Positions 7,833 through 17,600 of a stretch of DNA of 53,460 nt are shown one piece after another. The notes beneath the pieces are model-generated. The model was not told where the DNA came from, searched no databases, and saw nothing but the letters and a program-made list of their open reading frames with translations. The position numbers and the translations under genes were made by a program. Source of the DNA: an uncultured Clostridia bacterium (GTDB lineage Bacteria; Bacillota; Clostridia; Oscillospirales; Ruminococcaceae); contig CANSRB010000004.1 in the NCBI GenBank assembly GCA_947649285.1, positions 1 to 53,460 on the forward strand, written 5' to 3'. Within the stretch, counting starts at the first letter, position 1. Each line of letters starts with the position of its first letter.

Positions 7833-9170
7833 ATGGTAAAAGATCTGACGAAGGGGAATCCGCTGAAACTGATTTTGATCTTTGCAGCCCCGACCCTGCT
7901 GGGGGATCTGTTCCAGCAGTTTTATGGGATGGTGGATACGATCATTGTGGGACAGTTTATCAGCACGAATGCCCTGGCGGCGGTTGGGATTACCGGGAGC
8001 ATGATGTTCCTGCTGTTTGGCTTTACGATGGGCTTTACAACCGGCTTCAATATCATTACGGCCCAGCGTTTTGGAGCCGGTGACAAGGATGGGGTAAGAC
8101 AGGTGGTGGCCCATTCCATTTTGCTTTCCGTGGGGCTGACAGTGGTCATGACGGCGGTAGGGCTGCTCACGATTGAACCCATGCTGGCGGCGATGAGCAC
8201 GCCTCCGGAGCTGATGGAGGATGCGCTGGCTTATATTACGGTCATTTACTGGGGGGTCGGCGGAAGCGTTTTCTATAATTTAGCCGCCGGTACCATGCGG
8301 GCGCTGGGGGACAGCCGCTCCCCGCTGTATTTCTTAATCTTTTCATCAGCGCTGAATATTGGGCTGGATCTGCTGTTCGTGCTGGTGTTCCATTGGGGCG
8401 TGGCCGGTACGGCGATCGCCACTATTATCGCACAGGCGTTGTCCTTCCTGCTCAGCCTCTGGTACATGAGCCGGAAATACCCGATGCTTCACTTTAAGAA
8501 GCAGGACTTTCAATTGGATTTCCGCCTGATTGTCCAATTGCTGAAGCTGGGCGTTTCCATCGGGCTGCAAAGCTCGGTGACGGCGCTGGGTGTTATGATC
8601 CTTCAAGGGGCGGTCAACAAGCTGGGCTCCGACGTCGTAGCGGCTTACACGGCGGCTTCCCGTGTGGAGGGCATCCTGCAAACCCCGCTGATGACATTGG
8701 GGGTGGCGATGGCGACCTATACGGCTCAGAACTTGGGGGCGAAGCGGCTGGACCGTATCCAGGAAGGCGTCCACAAATGTATGGCCGTTGCGCTGGGGAT
8801 TTGCGGGGTCTGTATGGCGGCGATGTTTTTCCTGGGCAGGCAGATCACAGAGTTTTTCATCGAGGCTTCCGAAACCGAAGTCGTTTCGATTGCGGTGCAG
8901 TATATTTGGGTTGTCGCGCCGTTTTTCCTGGTGCTGACCCTCCTCTTTGTTTATCGGAATGCGGTGCAGGGGATGGGCGATTCCATGACGCCCATGGTTT
9001 CCGGGATCATTGAGCTGGTCTGCCGGGTGATTGTGGCGGCGTTCTTTTCGGCTCCTTTTGGATTCTGGGCGATTTGCTGGTCGGAACCGTTTGCCTGGGT
9101 GCTTTGTACCATCCCGGTGATTGCGGTCTATTATTGGCGGATTCACCGGCTCCGCCGCAGCCTGGGTTGA
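7833..9170 (+). CDS. MATE-family multidrug/metabolite efflux transporter
   Basis: The product has 445 residues with about 12 membrane segments in two MatE repeats. The first starts FAAPTLLGDLFQQFYGMVDTIIVGQF and the second near QLLKLGVSIGLQSSVTALGVMILQGAVNKLG. The motif AGTMRALGDSRSPL in the first half and its counterpart NAVQGMGDSMTPM in the second are family hallmarks. The start at 7833 has GAGGAAGG at 7823-7830; a TTG at 7812 is in frame but lies before that site. It exchanges Na+ or H+ for organic cations; the substrate is unknown. A second, divergent MATE gene lies at 51.1 kb. Confidence 0.93.
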   Translation: MVKDLTKGNPLKLILIFAAPTLLGDLFQQFYGMVDTIIVGQFISTNALAAVGITGSMMFLLFGFTMGFTTGFNIITAQRFGAGDKDGVRQVVAHSILLSVGLTVVMTAVGLLTIEPMLAAMSTPPELMEDALAYITVIYWGVGGSVFYNLAAGTMRALGDSRSPLYFLIFSSALNIGLDLLFVLVFHWGVAGTAIATIIAQALSFLLSLWYMSRKYPMLHFKKQDFQLDFRLIVQLLKLGVSIGLQSSVTALGVMILQGAVNKLGSDVVAAYTAASRVEGILQTPLMTLGVAMATYTAQNLGAKRLDRIQEGVHKCMAVALGICGVCMAAMFFLGRQITEFFIEASETEVVSIAVQYIWVVAPFFLVLTLLFVYRNAVQGMGDSMTPMVSGIIELVCRVIVAAFFSAPFGFWAICWSEPFAWVLCTIPVIAVYYWRIHRLRRSLG

Positions 9171-9179
9171 GGCAGCCTA

Positions 9180-9612
9180 GGCTGCGGGAACAGGATCCGT
9201 CCCCCCGAGCGGGTGTGAGGTTCCTCCGGCAATGATTTGCGGGGTTGCGCGCCCCACGCCCCATTTCTTTGGACGCCCAAAGAAATAGGGGAAAGAAATG
9301 CGCCAAGGGGGTCCCCTTGGACCCCCGATCAGCGTAGGCGACCGGGTTGCAGGCCGTAGAAGCCTTTACTTCTGGGGCGTCACAGAAGGTAAGCTTAGGA
9401 GCCGTCACGCTCACAGGCCAGTCCAGCGGAGCACAAACTGTAAAATAGACAATGCTCCCCTCAGGATGGAACCATAGGAGATTTGCACGGGAACAATTCT
9501 GCATTCAGTCAGCCTGGGGTAAAAGTGTCCGGGGGGACTGGGGGCGGCCTCCCCCAGCGGTTTTCTTTTGTCACCTTTTCTTTGATCGCTCAAAGAAAAG
9601 AGGGTGCCCGAT
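9180..9612 (-). repeat. Composite intergenic repeat, copy B (complete, inverted)
   Basis: This copy includes both end palindromes. One at 9575-9600 pairs CTTTTCTTTGA with TCAAAGAAAAG around TCGC; the other at about 9260-9290 pairs CCCATTTCTTTGG with CCAAAGAAATAGGG. Between them lie the same blocks as in copies A and E, read on the minus strand. The outer arm at 9205-9235 (CGAGCGGGTG, TTCCTCCGGC) is shared with copies C and D. It fills much of the gap between the MATE gene and the gene at 9817. Confidence 0.82.
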
Positions 9613-9701
9613 GCGGGGTCTTGTCCCCGAAGGGGGCGGCCTGAGCCTCGTATTCGGATCGCCTTTTTCTAAGACAGCTTTGAGATTCTTTCCGGAATCC
9701 G

Positions 9702-9730
9702 TTGTGTTCAGGGCGGCTTTGTGGTATACT
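9702..9730 (+). promoter_or_regulatory. Probable promoter of the small-protein/acpS/nnr operon
   Basis: TTGTGT at 9702-9707, a 17-base spacer and TATACT at 9725-9730. It lies just outside repeat copy B. Confidence 0.6.
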
Positions 9731-9816
9731 TCCTTTATAGTCGGAATACTTCAAACGGAACCGACCGGTTTTGTTGAAGCCTGCGGACTTTATCACAACA
9801 TAAAGGGGCTAGTTTA

Positions 9817-10362
9817 ATGGCGGATTTTTTCTCGCAACAAACGACTTTTTTCGAACAAATTGTAAAACGGAAGAATAGTATACAGGTTATGCTGCTGAAA
9901 TGCCTGATCCTGTTTGTCGGGCTGCTGTTGTTTTTTATTATGCTGCCGCTCTGCTTTTTAAGTATTGGCGGGGTGGGCTTAGGACCGTTTGCTTTTCTGA
10001 TCGCGGTGGGCGCGCTGTATTTTGCTTGGTACCTGATCAGCGGGCTGAATCTGGAATTTGAGTACATCTTCACGGATGGGGAATTGGATATCGATAAGAT
10101 CAGCGCCAAGCGGAAACGGAAGCGGATGCTCAGCGTTCGGGTTTCCAGCTTTGAGGAATTTGATGCCTTTGACCTGGAGAAATACCGTCAGAAGCAGTAC
10201 GATGTGGTCTATAACGCCTCTGTTTCACTTCAGGAGCCGGGGAATTATTACGCCGTGTTCCGCAATGCGGAGGGGAAACAGTGCATTTTGATTTTGACGC
10301 CGAATGAAAAAATTCTGGAAGCGGTTCAGAAAGCGGCCCGCTGGAAGGTACACGGCAGATGA
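9817..10362 (+). CDS. Conserved small membrane protein, probably DUF6106 family
   Basis: The product has 181 residues. A short polar N-terminus (MADFFSQQTTFFEQIVKRK) is followed by two hydrophobic segments at about 27-50 and 53-72, then a soluble domain with LEFEYIFTDGELDIDKISAKRKRKR. The order of two membrane helices and a basic, PH-like beta region resembles a Clostridia family listed as DUF6106; that name is from memory and not checked. The stop codon overlaps the acpS start (ATGA at 10359-10362), so translation is likely coupled. Function is unknown. The ribosome-binding site is a weak AAGGGGC. Confidence 0.75.
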   Translation: MADFFSQQTTFFEQIVKRKNSIQVMLLKCLILFVGLLLFFIMLPLCFLSIGGVGLGPFAFLIAVGALYFAWYLISGLNLEFEYIFTDGELDIDKISAKRKRKRMLSVRVSSFEEFDAFDLEKYRQKQYDVVYNASVSLQEPGNYYAVFRNAEGKQCILILTPNEKILEAVQKAARWKVHGR

Positions 10363-10742
10363 CCCGCTGTGGGATCGACCTGGTAGAGGTGGCGCGGATT
10401 CAGCAAAGCGCAGAGAAAAACCCTCGTTTTGTAACGAGGGTTTTTGGTGATTTAGAACAGGAGCTTTTCCAAGGGGCTTCCCGTTATCAGCGGATGGCGG
10501 CGAATTTTGCCGCAAAGGAGGCGTTTTCCAAGGTGCTTGGCACAGGGTTCCGGGGCTTCAAGCTGACGGAGGTTCAAGTGCTGCGGGATGAGTGGGGAGC
10601 GCCGTTTTTCCAACTGAACGGAGCGGCTGCCGAAAAGGCGAGAGGGCTGTGCTTTTCGGTGAGCCTGACCCACACCCGGGAATACGCCCAGGCGTTTGTG
10701 CTGGCGGAAGAAACGGAAAAAGGGGGAATGGATGGATGCTGA
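10359..10742 (+). CDS. acpS: Holo-[acyl-carrier-protein] synthase
   Basis: The product has 127 residues, the family's usual size. It transfers 4'-phosphopantetheine from CoA to acyl carrier protein. The N-terminal GIDLVEV carries the Mg2+-binding Asp7, and NFAAKEAFSKVLGTGFRG carries the second metal ligand Glu54 and the CoA-binding lysine region; SVSLTHTREYAQAFVLAE closes the fold. The start overlaps the previous stop and the end overlaps nnr by seven bases, so the three genes form one translationally coupled unit. A perfect 13-bp hairpin flanked by A5 and T5 sits inside the coding sequence at 10416-10445 (residues 20-29). Confidence 0.95.
   Translation: MTRCGIDLVEVARIQQSAEKNPRFVTRVFGDLEQELFQGASRYQRMAANFAAKEAFSKVLGTGFRGFKLTEVQVLRDEWGAPFFQLNGAAAEKARGLCFSVSLTHTREYAQAFVLAEETEKGGMDGC
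10416..10445 (+). terminator. Terminator-like perfect hairpin inside acpS
   Basis: AAAAACCCTCGTT at 10416-10428, loop TTGT, and AACGAGGGTTTTT at 10433-10445 form a 13-bp perfect stem ending in five T. It has the form of an intrinsic terminator yet lies within the acpS reading frame. It could act as an attenuator when the message is poorly translated, but no data support that here. Confidence 0.55.
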
Positions 10743-12274
10743 CACTGACTACAGTGCAGATGAAGCGTGCGGAACAGTTGGCGGATGAGGGCGGGCTTTC
10801 TTACCGGCAGATGATGGAAAATGCCGGCAGGATGGCGTTTGAATATCTGAACAGCCGGTATGTGCTGGCCGGCAAGCGCTGTCTGATTCTGGCAGGGAAC
10901 GGCAATAATGCGGGGGATGGCTTTGTACTGGCCCAGAGGCTTCGGGAAAAAGGGCTGTCTGTAACGGTATTGCTTTGCTGCGGCCTGCCTCAGACGCCGT
11001 TGGCGAAGCTGGAGTTCCGTTTGGCGCAGGAATCCGGCGCAGAGATTCTGGAGCACACACAGCCGGACGCGCTTTCCCGGATTGCTTCGGCGCAGGTGCT
11101 GGTGGATGCGGTATTTGGCACCGGGTTCCGCGGGGAACTGCCGGCCGGATTGGAAAAGGTGGCTGCCGCCTTCAACGAATCCCCGGGCTTGAAGGCAGCG
11201 CTGGACATTCCCAGCGGGGTGAATGCTGATACCGGAGCGTCCGGACGTTTCAGCATCCGGGTAGATCTGACCCTTGCCTTTGGAGCCTATAAACCGGCCC
11301 ATACCCACCTGGATTCCCGGGTCGCCTGCGGGCAGGTGGAGGTGCTGGATATCGGGATCCCGGAGGAGGTGATCCGTGCCGCCCTCAGCAATCAGGTTTC
11401 GATTACCTCGGAACAGGTAAGGCAGTACCTTCCCCCGCGGCCTAAAGAGGCGCATAAAGGCTGTTTCGGCAAGCTGCTGAACCTTTCAGGCAGCCTGCGG
11501 ATGCCGGGTGCGGCCATGATGTCCACGCTGGCGGCCCTGCGTACCGGTGCAGGCGTAACAACGCTGGCAGCCCCGGCGCAGACCGCCCGGATGCTGGCGC
11601 CTCATTTGATGGAAGCCATCTCCCTGCCCCTGCCGGAGGGGGAGAAGGGGGAGGTTTCCTCCGCAGTATTGCCAGGGATCCGGCGGCTGCTGGAGGAGAT
11701 GACGGTTTGCCTGATTGGATGCGGGCTTTCGGTAACGGAGGAAACCCGCCGTCTGGTAGCTGGATTAGTGGAAGGCGCTCCCTGCCGGCTGGTACTGGAT
11801 GCGGACGCGCTGAATTGTATCAGCCAGGAAAATTCCCCCGTGGAGCTGCTTCGGAAATGCTGGGAAACGCCGGTGATTACGCCTCATCCTGGTGAGATGG
11901 CCCGGCTGACGGGGCTGACGCTGGAGCAGGTCCAGGCCAATACGGTCAGCGCCGCACGGCTTTTTGCTAAGGAAAGCCGCTGCGTTGTGGTATTGAAGGG
12001 GCATTATACCCTGATTGCCACCCCGGAGGGCGAGCTTTACCGGAATACTACCGGGAACGCCGGTTTGGCCAAAGGCGGAAGCGGGGATGTTCTGGCCGGT
12101 ATGATCGCCGCATTGGCGGCACAGGGGTTGGATGCCAAGCAGGCGGCCGTCTGCGGCGTGTACCTGCATGGATTGGCGGCAGACCGTCTGGCCGAACGCA
12201 TGGGATTAGCCGGGATGCTGGCGCGGGATGTAATCGAGGAGCTGCCGGCCGTGCTGAAATCCATCGGGCGGTAA
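10736..12274 (+). CDS. nnr: Bifunctional NAD(P)HX epimerase / ADP-dependent NAD(P)HX dehydratase
   Basis: The product has 512 residues and repairs hydrated NADH and NADPH. Residues 1 to about 215 are the YjeF_N epimerase domain with NGNNAGDGFVLAQRL, VDAVFGTGFRG and DIPSGVNADTG. Residues from about 225 are the ribokinase-like dehydratase domain with VLDADALNCIS, ITPHPGEMARL, LKGHYTLI and GNAGLAKGGSGDVLAGMIAALAAQG. The ATG at 10736 overlaps the acpS stop (TGA at 10740-10742); a longer frame from 10592 lies entirely within acpS and is not used. Linkage to acpS is common in Firmicutes and Actinobacteria. Confidence 0.95.
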   Translation: MLTLTTVQMKRAEQLADEGGLSYRQMMENAGRMAFEYLNSRYVLAGKRCLILAGNGNNAGDGFVLAQRLREKGLSVTVLLCCGLPQTPLAKLEFRLAQESGAEILEHTQPDALSRIASAQVLVDAVFGTGFRGELPAGLEKVAAAFNESPGLKAALDIPSGVNADTGASGRFSIRVDLTLAFGAYKPAHTHLDSRVACGQVEVLDIGIPEEVIRAALSNQVSITSEQVRQYLPPRPKEAHKGCFGKLLNLSGSLRMPGAAMMSTLAALRTGAGVTTLAAPAQTARMLAPHLMEAISLPLPEGEKGEVSSAVLPGIRRLLEEMTVCLIGCGLSVTEETRRLVAGLVEGAPCRLVLDADALNCISQENSPVELLRKCWETPVITPHPGEMARLTGLTLEQVQANTVSAARLFAKESRCVVVLKGHYTLIATPEGELYRNTTGNAGLAKGGSGDVLAGMIAALAAQGLDAKQAAVCGVYLHGLAADRLAERMGLAGMLARDVIEELPAVLKSIGR

Positions 12275-12302
12275 TTGTTTTTTCAAATAAAGCCTAAACA
12301 AG

Positions 12303-12338
12303 ACACCTTCTGCATAAGCTAAAGCAGGGGGTGTTTTT
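12303..12338 (+). terminator. Terminator after nnr that contains the next gene's ribosome-binding site
   Basis: ACACCTTCTGC at 12303-12313 pairs with GCAGGGGGTGT at 12324-12334 (11 pairs, two G-T), followed by a T-rich run. The 3' arm holds AGGGGG, the only candidate ribosome-binding site for the TTG-start gene at 12341, so the hairpin would both end nnr transcripts and mask that site. Confidence 0.75.
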
Positions 12339-12340
12339 CT

Positions 12341-12877
12341 TTGAAAAACCGGACTTTTTGGATTGCAGTCGGGGTGATCCTGGCAGTGTTTGGCGTGCTG
12401 TTTTTCCTGAGCGGACGGAAACCGGCGGCTGTTTCCCCGGAGAAAGCGGCGGCTCAGCTTACCCAGCCTTTTGACGCCCATGCGGTTATCCGGATGGAAA
12501 ATTTTACAATGGAGGGGGATCTGAACCGCACAGCGCCGGGCAAGGCCGCTTTGCGGGTAACCAAGCCGGAAACGCTTTCCGGGATGCAGTTCCTGCTGGA
12601 TGGGGAAACGGTAGAGGTGCAGTGGATGGGGATTTCGGTAAAACTGGATGAGGATTCCAAGCTGGTGCGCGCGGCCCTTTCCCAGATTGTCCGCACCTTG
12701 GATGCGGCCGCGGGGGAAAAGGGGATCCGGGCCCGGATGGAGGGGAAAACGCTCTTGATATCCGGGGAGCAGGAGGAAAGCCATTTCGAGCTTCAGCTTG
12801 ACCCGGAAACAGGAAGCCTTCTCTCCCTCCGTTTGCCGGAGTTGGATTTTGACTGCCGGTTCGATCCCATCGCCTGA
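12341..12877 (+). CDS. Membrane-anchored extracytoplasmic protein, unknown function
   Basis: The product has 178 residues from a TTG start; no ATG gives a complete membrane segment. AGGGGG lies nine bases upstream but inside the preceding hairpin. Residues 1-25 form an uncleaved-looking signal or anchor (MKNRTFWIAVGVILAVFGVLFFLSG). The rest alternates beta-type segments with charged residues, such as AVIRMENFTMEGDLNRTAPGKAALRV, suggesting an all-beta domain outside the membrane. It resembles uncharacterised Clostridia proteins of this size. Poor translation is expected from the TTG codon and masked site. Confidence 0.65.
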   Translation: MKNRTFWIAVGVILAVFGVLFFLSGRKPAAVSPEKAAAQLTQPFDAHAVIRMENFTMEGDLNRTAPGKAALRVTKPETLSGMQFLLDGETVEVQWMGISVKLDEDSKLVRAALSQIVRTLDAAAGEKGIRARMEGKTLLISGEQEESHFELQLDPETGSLLSLRLPELDFDCRFDPIA

Positions 12878-12911
12878 GCGGTTTGATCCCGGTAAAGAGT
12901 TGGAACAGGAT

Positions 12912-12951
12912 GCATGAAAAAGCGGAGCCTATAGGCTCCGCTTTTTCATGC
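12912..12951. terminator. Bidirectional terminator
   Basis: AAAAAGCGGAGCC, loop TATA, and GGCTCCGCTTTTT form a perfect stem that extends outward as CATG/CATG. It lies between convergent genes and serves both. Confidence 0.92.
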
Positions 12952-12953
12952 GT

Positions 12954-14225
12954 TTACTCCGGCTGGTTTGATGGCACAGGAGCTTTTTTATCCCGAAAGG
13001 AAACGGCCAGCCATCCCAACAGGAGCAACAGGGCCAGTGGGAACAGGGTCGCCGCCAGCAGGCCGAGCTTCAATCCCAGCTCGGTGGTTTCAGCGGCAGG
13101 GATTAAGGACCTTAATCCATCCAGAACCGGAAGAACGCCATCCTGCACGGCGTTGGAAACCAGCCCGACCAGTCCCGGCCCTGCGGAACAGCCGAGATCT
13201 CCGGCCAGCGCCAGGATCGCGAACATAGCCGTCCCGCCCCGGGGGTACCGCTTTGCGGACAGGCTGAGGGTGCCCGGCCACAGGATACCAACCGAGAACC
13301 CGCAGACCGCGCAGCCGATCAGCGAAACCAGCGGGACGGGGGAGAATACTGCGATCAGATAGCTGACCAGGCAGGCTATCCCGCTGAAAGACAGGGCCTT
13401 GGTCAGATTCAGCCGGCTTCCCCAGATCCCGTAAATCGAGCGGGCAATGCCCATCAGCGCTGCAAACGCGCAGGGGCCGAGCAGGTCGCCCCAGCTTTTG
13501 GAAATCTTCAGCCCCAGCTCGGCGAAAAGGGAAGCCCATTGCGCCATAGCCTGTTCTGCCGCACCGGAACAGGCCATCAGCAGGAAAAAGATCCAGAAGA
13601 TTTTCACCCGGAAAAGATGCCGGGGCGGCGTGGCTTCGCCCTCCCCCTCCAGCTTCCGGAGGGGTACCCGGGAAAAAAACCAGGCATTGAAGGCCGGGAT
13701 CAGCGCCCAGAGGAAGGTTAGAAGCATCCAGCTTTGGATTCCGGCCAGGCTGAAATACAGGGTGGAGAGCAGCACCACCGCCACCTGTCCCCAGCAGTAA
13801 AAGGCGTGCAGGATGCTCATGGCGGAGGCCTTTTCATCTCCGGGCAGGGCCTCGATGATTGGGCTGATGAGCACCTCGATCAGGCCGCCGCCAATGGCGT
13901 TGATGACCGTGGCCAGCAGGATGCCGGCATAGCCCATCCCGAGGGAGGGGAAAAGCCCCAGCCCAATCGTCCCGATGGTGCAGCAGAGATGCGCGGCGAT
14001 GACGGGACGGCGGTAGCCGAGTTTCCCGGCGAATTTTGCCGCCAGGAAATCGACCAGGATCTGGGTGCCGAAGTTGAGGGAGATCATCAGGCCAAGCTGT
14101 TCGAAAGAAATCTGGAACTCCCGCTGGAACACCACGAAGAGCAGCGGGGGCAGGTTGACGATAATCGCCTGGGTGATATAGCCGAGATAGCTGGCGTATT
14201 TGGTATGCTTGTAGTTGAACGTCAT
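12954..14225 (-). CDS. MFS permease (sugar/FucP-like type)
   Basis: The product has 423 residues and 12 predicted membrane segments. It opens YASYLGYITQAIIVNLPPLLFVVF and has the first-half signature region FAGKLGYRRPVIAAHLCC, matching the MFS loop 2-3 motif. The second half contains GCAVCGFSVGILWPGTLSLSAKRYP, a stretch seen in FucP/YfkF-like sugar permeases. The 30 residues before the last helix are soluble. It lies next to a glycan-use locus, so uptake or efflux of a sugar is possible, but it has its own promoter. The start at 14225 is the only ATG before the first helix. Confidence 0.85.
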   Translation of the reverse strand: MTFNYKHTKYASYLGYITQAIIVNLPPLLFVVFQREFQISFEQLGLMISLNFGTQILVDFLAAKFAGKLGYRRPVIAAHLCCTIGTIGLGLFPSLGMGYAGILLATVINAIGGGLIEVLISPIIEALPGDEKASAMSILHAFYCWGQVAVVLLSTLYFSLAGIQSWMLLTFLWALIPAFNAWFFSRVPLRKLEGEGEATPPRHLFRVKIFWIFFLLMACSGAAEQAMAQWASLFAELGLKISKSWGDLLGPCAFAALMGIARSIYGIWGSRLNLTKALSFSGIACLVSYLIAVFSPVPLVSLIGCAVCGFSVGILWPGTLSLSAKRYPRGGTAMFAILALAGDLGCSAGPGLVGLVSNAVQDGVLPVLDGLRSLIPAAETTELGLKLGLLAATLFPLALLLLLGWLAVSFRDKKAPVPSNQPE

Positions 14226-14271
14226 AGCGGGAACCTCACAGAAAGATCAGGATAGGGGATGCGCTTGTTCC

Positions 14272-14299
14272 ATTATAGAGGAATCCGGGAAAAAGTAAA
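14272..14299 (-). promoter_or_regulatory. Promoter for the MFS permease gene
   Basis: On the minus strand: TTTACT (14299-14294), a 16-base spacer and TATAAT (14277-14272). Confidence 0.7.
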
Positions 14300-14353
14300 G
14301 CCTTTTTTGCCTGAAAACGGGGATCTCCCATAAAAAAGACCTCAGCCTTCAAA

Positions 14354-14570
14354 AGGAGTGTCCCCCGAGCGGCCGGGACGTTCCTCCGGCCTGATTTGTG
14401 GGGCTCCGCGCCCCACACCCCGCCCAAAGAATTGGGGAAAGAAATGCGCCAAGGGAGTCCCCTTGGATCCCCGCTCAGCGTAGGCGACCGGGCTGCAGGC
14501 CATAGGAGCCTCTGCTTCTAGGGTATTACAGAGGATAAGCAGTCGTTATGCGCACAGACTGCCGCAATCC
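14354..14570 (-). repeat. Composite intergenic repeat, copy C (partial, inverted)
   Basis: It contains the outer CGAGCGGCCGGGACGTTCCT block, a GC-rich block GGGGC..GCCCC, a half palindrome CCCAAAGAA, the CAAGGGAGTCCCCTTGG hairpin, the GCGTAGGCGACCGG block, and the first part of the next block. The far half, including the CTTTTCTTTGA palindrome, is missing. Confidence 0.75.
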
Positions 14571-14608
14571 TCACCAAAGAGCCCGGCGTCTTTATGAAAC
14601 GGGTATAA

Positions 14609-14642
14609 AGAAAACCTGCCTGAAAATCAGGCAGGTTTTCTG
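14609..14642 (-). terminator. Terminator after the alpha-mannosidase gene
   Basis: AGAAAACCTGCCTGA and TCAGGCAGGTTTTCT form a 15-bp perfect stem with a three-base loop, with a T-rich run on the minus strand. Confidence 0.88.
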
Positions 14643-14698
14643 ATTTTGACGGTTCCGAAGGATTTTCCTGCAAAACCAAGGGATTCCCTTTAAGCGCT

Positions 14699-17600
14699 TC
14701 AGTAGGAGATCTTGACAGTCTTGATCTCGAACGGGCGGAAGGTCAGCGGGATAGACGTTTCGTTCGGCAGCTCGGATTGGACCTCTTCCAGCATATTGGT
14801 CAGCTCGACTTTGGCAGCCTGGCAGCCCGGACGGATTGATGTCGCCGTATAGGTGCCCTCTGCTTCATACAGCCGGGCGATAAAGGCGTTCTGGCTGTCC
14901 TCGCAGGGTTTGACGGTTTCCAGAATGATGTTGGGCGCGTCCACCGTCAGCAGCTGCGGCATCCGGTATTCCCCGGCGGAAACCAGCGGCGGATAGTTGA
15001 GGATATAGGCCGGTTTGATGACGCTTTCTGCGCTGAATCCTTCCGCATGGGGCAGGAAGCTGTAGGTCATGCGGTGCTTGCCGGCGTCGCCCCGGGTGTC
15101 CGGACGGATACCGCCCTTGTGGAGGGACAGGCGCATATTCCCCCCCTCCACTGAGATGCCGTATTTGCAGTCGTTGAGGATCGCACAGCCGTAACGCGGC
15201 TCGCTGATGTCGGTATATTTATGGTTGACGACCTCGAACATCGCCTGTTCGATGGTGTTGTTCCGGGTCGTGGGTTTGCAGGCATAGCCGAACTGGATTT
15301 CATGCTTGGCCTGCCGTGTCAGGATAGTGGTGTCAAAGGCTGTCTTGAGGAAGCGGCGTTTATCCTGCCAGTCAATTTCGGTTTCAAAGTCGATCCGGGG
15401 GGTATGAACATGGAAAACCATATCCTGCCGCAGGGTGGATTTATCCGACAGCTTATAGCAGCGGCGGATTCGGAGCTGGGCCGCGCCGTTGGAGATCAGC
15501 TCTTCGCTCAGCAGCTCGGCGGTATCCCGGAACTTCAGCTCCAGATCGTTGTCGATATCCCAGTTATCCCAAGCGCTGGGGACATCCTCCGCCATCAGGA
15601 AGGTGTTGAAGGGCAGCCCGCCGACCAGCTGGCGGCCGTTGGATTTGTCGATATAGGAGGAAATATAGCCTTTTTCGTCAAATTCGATTTCCGCATAAGG
15701 AGTGATGACCCGGCGGCCTTCCCAGGTAAAGTTGGTGTTCCCACGGGCCGGACGGCCGTCATGCTCCAGGGTCAGGGAAGACTGGGCAGGCAGCTTCAGG
15801 CCGGTGACTGCCAGCTTATTCTGGCCGTCGAGATCCCGGATAAACTGCTGGCAGACGGCGTCATCCGCCGCGATACAGCCCTTTTCCCCATCGAGATAGA
15901 GCACATCACAGACGTCAAAGGGAAGCAGATTGATGACGGTTTCCTTGGAGCAGTCGCCCTCTGCCGTCAGGGAAGCGGCGATTTCCCGGGCTTTTTCGAT
16001 GATTTCGGTGGTCTCCCGCACCGAAACCTCATGGGCGGACTGGATGCAGGTACCCGGGAGGATGTCGTGGAACTGGTTGACCAGCAGGGTTTCCAGCAGG
16101 GGGCGGATCGCCTCGTCCGAAGCGGGAACGCCCTTCTTCACGGCTTCCGCAACGGTCAGCAGCTCGGCATTGTGCAGCGCGATTTCGGCTTTGCGGTTGT
16201 TGTGCTTGATCATATGCTGGTTGGTCAGGGTGCCGCGGTGCAGTTCGAGATAAAGCTCGCCGGCAAAGGTGTTGGGATTGACGACGTTCTTTTCCATTTT
16301 CTGCATGAAGTCGGAAACCGAGGTATGGTAGGCCTTGGGGCAGCCATCCAGGTCGGCGCAGCGGCGCGCCATCTCGATCATCTCAAACTGGGGTCCGCCG
16401 CCGCCGTCCCCGTACCCATAGGACATCAAGCGCTCGTCGTAGACGGTTTTCTGCTGGAGGGGGTTGGTATTGCCATGGCCCTCCGTACGGTTGATGAGGA
16501 CGTCCGGCTCAGGCCAGTGATGGATACAGTTGAAGTGGGTAAGCACCCGGGTGCCGTCGATGCCTTCCCAATAAAAGGTTTCATAAGGGAAGGTGTTGGT
16601 ATCGCCCCAGGAGAGCTTGGTGGTCAGGAAGTAGTGGATCCCGCAGCCCTCCATGATCTGAGGGATCGCGGCGGAATAGCCGAAGGTGTCCGGCAGCCAG
16701 AAGCAGTCCGAAGTGAAGTCGAAATATTTTTGGGTATAGCGCTGGCCCCACAGGAACTGCCGCACCATGGATTCGCCCGAAGTCAGATTGCAGTCGCATT
16801 CCACCCAAACGCCGCCGTTGGGCTCGTACCGGCCCTCCTTGATTTTTTCGCGGATTTTTTCAAACAGGTCGGGGTAGTGGCGGCGGATCATTTCCAGATG
16901 ATAAGCGCTCGACTGGACAAAACGGTACTCCGGGTACTGCTCCATCAGGGAAATCTGGTTGGCGTAGGTGCGGGCACATTTTTTAATGGTTTGGGAAACA
17001 TCCCACAGCCAGGCCGTATCCATATGCGAATGCCCGACGATGCCGGCCTTGGGGGCGGATTCCGCGTTTTTTGCCTCCAGGCAGGGGCGCATGATCTCGC
17101 GGGCTTTCGCCAGCGCGGGGCGCCATACCGATTCTTCCGCGTGTTCGGGGGAGTAGTAGACGGTTTTATGGACCTCGGTCAGGCAGTTGATGACGTCCGC
17201 CCGCCGGAAAGAGGAGGGATCCATGGCTTCTACCAGATGGTTCAGCGCCCGCAGGTCAAACAGGAAATCGGCAATGTCCTGGTTCTTGGTGCAGATGTCC
17301 ACATTTTCGAAGGTGTAGTAGAAGGGCGGGTTGTCCGGTTCTTCAAAAGGCTGGGTACCTGGCACGTAGGTGCCGGCATAGGCTTCGAAGGCCAGGGAAA
17401 CTTTGTCGCCTGCTTTGGGCTCCAGCTTGATCAGGTCACAGTAGTGGTTTCCCAACTTGTTGGCAAAAATGCCGAAGGGGATCCCGTCTACCCACAGCAG
17501 GGCTTCATAGCCGCCGAAATGAGGGTAAGCATAAAGGGGCTGCCCTGCCAAGTGCTCCGGCACGGTATAGTCCGCACGGAACCAGCAGTAGGTCCGCTCC

